Below are positions 60,721 through 64,000 of a stretch of DNA of 64,000 nt, piece by piece. The number at the start of each line of letters is the position of its first letter. Positions within the stretch are counted from its first letter, which is position 1. This DNA comes from Streptosporangium sp. NBC_01495. Its GTDB lineage: Bacteria > Actinomycetota > Actinomycetes > Streptosporangiales > Streptosporangiaceae. The stretch lies in contig NZ_CP109430.1 in the NCBI RefSeq assembly GCF_036250735.1, forward strand, positions 3,286,001-3,350,000, written 5' to 3'. The notes under the pieces are model-generated. The model searched no databases, was not told the origin of the DNA, and saw only the letters and a program-made list of their open reading frames with translations. The translations under genes and the position numbers were made by a program.

Positions 60721-61155
60721 GTGGTGGAGACGTTGCTGGACATCGCCGAGGTGGCCGAGCGTTCCGGGCTGGCGCCTTCGGCGCTGCGGTTCTACGAGAA
60801 CAGGAGCCTCATCGCCTCGGCCGGCCGCAACGGCCTGCGCCGTACCTACCGGCCCGACGTCCTTGAGCGCCTCGCCCTCATCGCCTGCGCCCGCGGTGCC
60901 GGGTTCACGATCGCCGAGATCGCCAGGCTTCTGCGGGCCACGCCCGACGACACCGAGTTGCGCACGCGGATGGCGGACAAGGCACGGGAACTGGAGGAGG
61001 ACATCGCCCGGCTCACCCGGATGCGCAACGGTCTCCGCCACGCCTCGACGTGTACGCACGAACCGCTCGTGGCGTGCCCCGACTTCAAGCGCAGCTTCGA
61101 AAGGCCGCGGATTTCGCGGCTGCACCCGCGCGTACCTGACGGGGGGAGCAGGTGA
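60721..61155 (+). CDS. MerR-family regulator
   Basis: 144 residues. N-terminal winged helix LLDIAEVAERSGLAPSALRF, then YENRSLIASAGRNGLRRTYR, a dimerisation coiled coil (TELRTRMADKARELEEDIAR) and a C-terminal pair of cysteines in STCTHEPLVACPDF that may bind a metal or sense redox state. GTG 60721 or 60724, both close behind AAGGAGGTG. Divergent from the MBL hydrolase gene, its likely target. Confidence 0.9.
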   Translation: MVETLLDIAEVAERSGLAPSALRFYENRSLIASAGRNGLRRTYRPDVLERLALIACARGAGFTIAEIARLLRATPDDTELRTRMADKARELEEDIARLTRMRNGLRHASTCTHEPLVACPDFKRSFERPRISRLHPRVPDGGSR

Positions 61156-61200
61156 GAAACGCAAGGCCGGTCGTCGGCGGCCGCTGAAAGGACATGCCCG

Positions 61201-61260
61201 ATGCGACCCGTGGCGCTGGTGCGCGGTGTCAACGTCAATCCGCGGAGGGCTGACCGCCAC
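61201..61260 (+). pseudogene. Possible DUF1697 5' fragment
   Basis: After AAAGGA an ATG starts MRPVALVRGVNV, similar to the first residues of DUF1697 proteins (VALLRGINVGG), but the next residues do not fit and the frame runs into the start of the thioredoxin gene. The remaining 61156-61445 shows no gene. Confidence 0.3.
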
Positions 61261-61445
61261 ATCGTGCCCGCCAAGGTGCCCGGCGACCGGACCTGGAGCG
61301 GAGCCGGCGTACGACCCCATGGGCCCCAGCCGTCCCACCTCGTTCAGGCGGATTCCCGTGCCCGGCGGGATGGCGGGATGGAATGCGCGGGGAGGGGAAG
61401 TGGTTATGCCAGCCATACAGACGTGAACGACAGGAGGAGCCACCG

Positions 61446-61817
61446 GTGGCCACCATCGAGGTAACCGAGAAGAACTTCAACGACATCGCCGACGAGGGGA
61501 TCGTCCTGCTGGACTTCTGGGCGGCCTGGTGCGGACCGTGCCGCACCTTCGGACCGATTTTCGAGAAGTCGTCGGCGAAGCACACCGACATCAAGTTCGG
61601 CAAGATCGACACCGAGGCCGAGCAGGCGCTCGCACAGGGATTCGAGATCACCTCGATTCCGACGATCATGGCCATCCGTGACGGCATCGTCGTCTTCGCC
61701 CAGCCGGGCGCGCTGCCCGAGCCCGCCCTTGAGGACCTCATCGGTCAGGTCCGCGCCCTCGACATGGAGGCGATCCGCGCCGAGCTCGCCAACGAGCTGG
61801 GCGCCCAGAAGGGCTGA
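61446..61817 (+). CDS. trxA: Thioredoxin
   Basis: 123 residues. Active site DFWAAWCGPCRTFGP and cis-proline in ITSIPTIMAIRDG, both standard. It reduces protein disulfides in the cytoplasm. The C terminus is about 15 residues longer than E. coli thioredoxin (MEAIRAELANELGAQKG). GTG 61446; GACAGGAGGAG lies directly upstream. Confidence 0.95.
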   Translation: MATIEVTEKNFNDIADEGIVLLDFWAAWCGPCRTFGPIFEKSSAKHTDIKFGKIDTEAEQALAQGFEITSIPTIMAIRDGIVVFAQPGALPEPALEDLIGQVRALDMEAIRAELANELGAQKG

Positions 61818-61827
61818 TGCCCGGATC

Positions 61828-61880
61828 GCGAAAGCCCCGCGCCGCCGGAGACAGGTGAACCGATGGCGCGGGGCTTTCGC
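61828..61880. terminator. Bidirectional terminator between trxA and the DAHP synthase gene
   Basis: GCGAAAGCCCCGCGCC (61828-61843) pairs perfectly over 16 bp with 61865-61880. It lies between convergent genes and contains AAAG/CTTT, giving a short T tract from both sides. Confidence 0.85.
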
Positions 61881-61903
61881 ATGACCGGAGACCGGCCCGG
61901 GTA

Positions 61904-63235
61904 TCAGACCGAGCGGTAGAGCTCGGCCACCCGGAAGGCCAGGTCGAGCGACTGGCCGCGGTTGAGGCGCGGGTCGCAGGCCGTCTCGTAGCGCCTGGCC
62001 AGGTCGTCCTCGACGATCTCGGCGCCGCCGCCCACGCACTCGGTGACGTCGTCGCCGGTGAACTCGATGTGGACGCCGCCCGGGTGGGTGCCGAGCGCGC
62101 GGTGCACCTCGAAGAAGCCCGCCACCTCGTTCAGGACGTCGTCCAGACGGCGGGTCTTGTGGCCGCTGGGCGCCTCGAAGGTGTTGCCGTGCATGGGGTC
62201 GCAGATCCACGCCACCTGGGCGCCGCTCGCGGTCACCTTCTCCACCAGCTCGGGGAGGTGCTCGCGGATCTTCGACGCGCCCATCCGGGTGATGAAGGTC
62301 AGACGTCCGGCCTCGTTGTCCGGGTTGAGCTTCTCGATCAGCGCGAGGGCGTCCTCGGCGCTGGTCGTCGGGCCGAGCTTGACGCCGATCGGGTTGCGGA
62401 TGCTGGCGAAGAACTCCACGTGGGCACCGTCGAGCTGGCGGGTGCGCTCGCCGATCCAGACCATGTGCGCCGAGACGTCGTACGGGCGGCCGGTCCGCGA
62501 GTCGATCCGGGTGAGTGCCCGGTCGTAGTCGAGGATCAGCGCCTCGTGCGAGGAGTAGAACTCGACGGTGTGGAACTCCTCGGGCTCCGCCCCGCAGGCG
62601 CGCATGAAGGCCAGCGCCTGGTCGATCTCGCGAGCGAGCTGCTCGTAGCGCTTGCCGGCCGGGGACTCGATCACGAAGTCCTGATTCCAGGCGTGCACCT
62701 GGCGCAGGTCGGCGTAGCCGCCCTTGGTGAAGGCACGGACCAGGTTGAGCGTCACCGCCGAGGAGTGGTAGGCCCGCAGCAGCCGCCACGGGTCGGGGAC
62801 GCGGGACTCGGGGGTGAAGTCGAAGCCGTTGACCATGTCGCCCCGGTAGGCGGGCAGCTCGACGCCGTCACGGATCTCGGAGTTCTTCGAGCGCGGCTTG
62901 GCGAACTGCCCGGCCATCCGGCCGATCTTCACCACGGGGACCTTCGCCGCGTAGGTCAGCACGATGGCCATCTGGAGCAGCGTCTTGAGCTTGTTGCGCA
63001 CATCGTCGGCGGTGGCGCCGCCGAAGGTCTCGGCGCAGTCTCCGCCCTGGAGGACGAAGGCCTCGCCCCGCGTCACCGCCGCGAGGTCGGCCTTGAGGTT
63101 GTCGCACTCGCCCGCGAAGACGAGGGGCGGAAGGCCTTTCAGCTCGGTGACGACCTTGTCCAGCTCGCCGCGGTCAGGCCACTCGGGCTGCTGCGCCGCA
63201 GGCAGCTGCCGCCAGGAATCGAGGTTGATGCTCAC
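61904..63235 (-). CDS. aroF: Class II DAHP synthase
   Basis: 443 residues, plant/actinobacterial class II type. Characteristic segments: FAGECDNLKADLAAV, VLQGGDCAETF, KIGRMAGQFAKPRS, ANPIGVKLGPT-like SIRNPIGVKLGPT and WICDPMHGNT. It joins phosphoenolpyruvate and erythrose-4-phosphate in the first step of aromatic amino acid synthesis. The Arg/Lys/Glu/Asp metal- and substrate-binding residues appear intact. ATG 63235. Gene symbol varies between genomes. Confidence 0.95.
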   Translation of the reverse strand: MSINLDSWRQLPAAQQPEWPDRGELDKVVTELKGLPPLVFAGECDNLKADLAAVTRGEAFVLQGGDCAETFGGATADDVRNKLKTLLQMAIVLTYAAKVPVVKIGRMAGQFAKPRSKNSEIRDGVELPAYRGDMVNGFDFTPESRVPDPWRLLRAYHSSAVTLNLVRAFTKGGYADLRQVHAWNQDFVIESPAGKRYEQLAREIDQALAFMRACGAEPEEFHTVEFYSSHEALILDYDRALTRIDSRTGRPYDVSAHMVWIGERTRQLDGAHVEFFASIRNPIGVKLGPTTSAEDALALIEKLNPDNEAGRLTFITRMGASKIREHLPELVEKVTASGAQVAWICDPMHGNTFEAPSGHKTRRLDDVLNEVAGFFEVHRALGTHPGGVHIEFTGDDVTECVGGGAEIVEDDLARRYETACDPRLNRGQSLDLAFRVAELYRSV

Positions 63236-63300
63236 GACATACCAGGTTATTGCAACCGGCTGTTCGAACAGACCCGATTGTCCACGTAGTGAGAAGGACT

Positions 63301-64000
63301 TTATACCTGATGAGATTCTACCGGGCTGGAGATGTGTTCCGGAAGGACACCCTGGCCAACGAAACGCCTGGCCAGGAAGCCGATCAGCGGAAGGCGGGAG
63401 ATGTCGCGCGGCAGCCGCACCGGCCGGGAGCGCTCGGTTAGCGCCGGCCGGATCACCCGGTTCTGGACAGCACGTTGGGCGAACTGGGTGATCACGGTGG
63501 GCGGGGTGCGCCGCCGCTGGACCCTCGCGAGCAGTGATTCGGGGATCTCGGCCCCGGCGGCGAGCGGCCCGGCCAGCAGGTTCGCGGCGGCGACCGCGTC
63601 CTGCACGGCCAGGTTGATGCCGACGCCGAAGACCGGCGACATGGCGTGCGCTGCGTCGCCGATCACCAGCAGGCCGGGACGGTGCCAGCGGCGCAGCCGG
63701 TTGAGCGCGACCGACAGCACGCTGACCTCTTTGAAGTCCCGCAGCAGCCCGGCCCGGTCCTTCAGGAAGGGCAGGAGCCTGGCGACCGGCTCGCGGAGCG
63801 CCTCGATCCCCCAGGAGCGCAGGGCCTCGAAGCCGCCCTTGGGGATCAGGTAGGCGAGCTGCCAGTAGGTCTCGCGGTTGATCGCCACCATCATGTGGCC
63901 GTTGGACACCCGCAGGAACGTCGTGCCGGGATCGGCGGGCTCGCGCGGCAGCCGGAACCAGACCACGTCCATGGGGGCGCTGTGCTCCACGGGGACGAGC
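63301..64000 (-). CDS. FAD-dependent monooxygenase, partial (5' end outside window)
   Basis: 233 codons visible, open to the window end. GLLVIGDAAHAMSPVFGVGI, then NLAVQDAVAAANLLAGPL, is the flavin- and hydroxylase-type motif of PheA/TfdB-like (class A) monooxygenases; the N-terminal GxGxxG fold lies outside. These enzymes hydroxylate aromatic or polyketide substrates with NAD(P)H. The 65-bp gap to the DAHP synthase gene is AT-richer and holds that gene's promoter. Confidence 0.88.
   Translation of the reverse strand, partial: LVPVEHSAPMDVVWFRLPREPADPGTTFLRVSNGHMMVAINRETYWQLAYLIPKGGFEALRSWGIEALREPVARLLPFLKDRAGLLRDFKEVSVLSVALNRLRRWHRPGLLVIGDAAHAMSPVFGVGINLAVQDAVAAANLLAGPLAAGAEIPESLLARVQRRRTPPTVITQFAQRAVQNRVIRPALTERSRPVRLPRDISRLPLIGFLARRFVGQGVLPEHISSPVESHQV

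Overview
The window is 64 kb of very GC-rich DNA (about 70% or more in most genes) with frequent GTG starts, short spacings, 4-bp gene overlaps and typical actinomycete families: a conservon (cvn) signalling operon, roadblock and DUF742 proteins, F420-type luciferase-like oxidoreductase, class II DAHP synthase, PadR/TetR/ROK/MerR regulators and a HAIR heat-shock operator at lon. It is chromosomal DNA of a filamentous actinomycete, perhaps Streptosporangiales; the genus is an inference only. No rRNA, complete tRNA, CRISPR array, intact transposase or integrase was seen.

Layout. 0-4 kb: cvnABCD operon (cvnA cut by the window edge), followed by a 38-bp direct-repeat array and a terminator. 4-20 kb: mostly single housekeeping or accessory enzymes (PHP-type metallohydrolase, PPK2, a PAP2-lipid kinase fusion, lipoprotein, zinc-ribbon protein, phosphotransferase, LLM oxidoreductase, HAD phosphatase, GT39-like membrane glycosyltransferase, NUDIX, ArfB, PhoD). 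20-31 kb: ROK regulator, FG-GAP propeller protein, P450, DHA2 exporter, an orphan STM4015/STM4014 pair, two TetR regulators, DoxX and heme oxygenase. 31-41 kb: membrane acyltransferase with a secreted hydrolase, VanZ protein, a NarL-type two-component pair whose receiver domain carries a VVP microsatellite, lon with an HspR-type operator, and a Fic protein. 41-47 kb: metNI without metQ, a secreted Lys/Trp-rich protein, acyl-CoA synthetase and an HtrA protease.

47-54 kb holds the most unusual material. A gene at 47310-47966 encodes a LuxI-type acyl-homoserine-lactone synthase that keeps all eight residues conserved in that family. It has lower GC than its surroundings (about 66% by hand count), one TTA codon, and lies next to a fragment of a VOC (glyoxalase) gene and an isolated tRNA T-arm-like sequence, which together suggest acquisition by transfer. 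Next to it is a cydABDC operon whose CydA lacks the Q-loop and whose CydB is short, divergent from a padR gene across an array of palindromes.

54-64 kb: a permease-prefix-domain protein, hydrolase, pentapeptide-repeat protein, a scarred region with truncated genes (secreted lamin-tail-like protein, histidine kinase 3' end, DUF1697-like start), a histidine-rich metal-binding protein, a metallo-beta-lactamase-fold hydrolase divergent from a MerR regulator over a textbook MerR operator, thioredoxin, class II DAHP synthase and a partial FAD monooxygenase.

A recurring theme is short tandem repetition (9, 15, 24, 38 and 42 bp units), both between genes and in frame within interdomain linkers. All functional calls come from reading the translated sequences; no database search was run.
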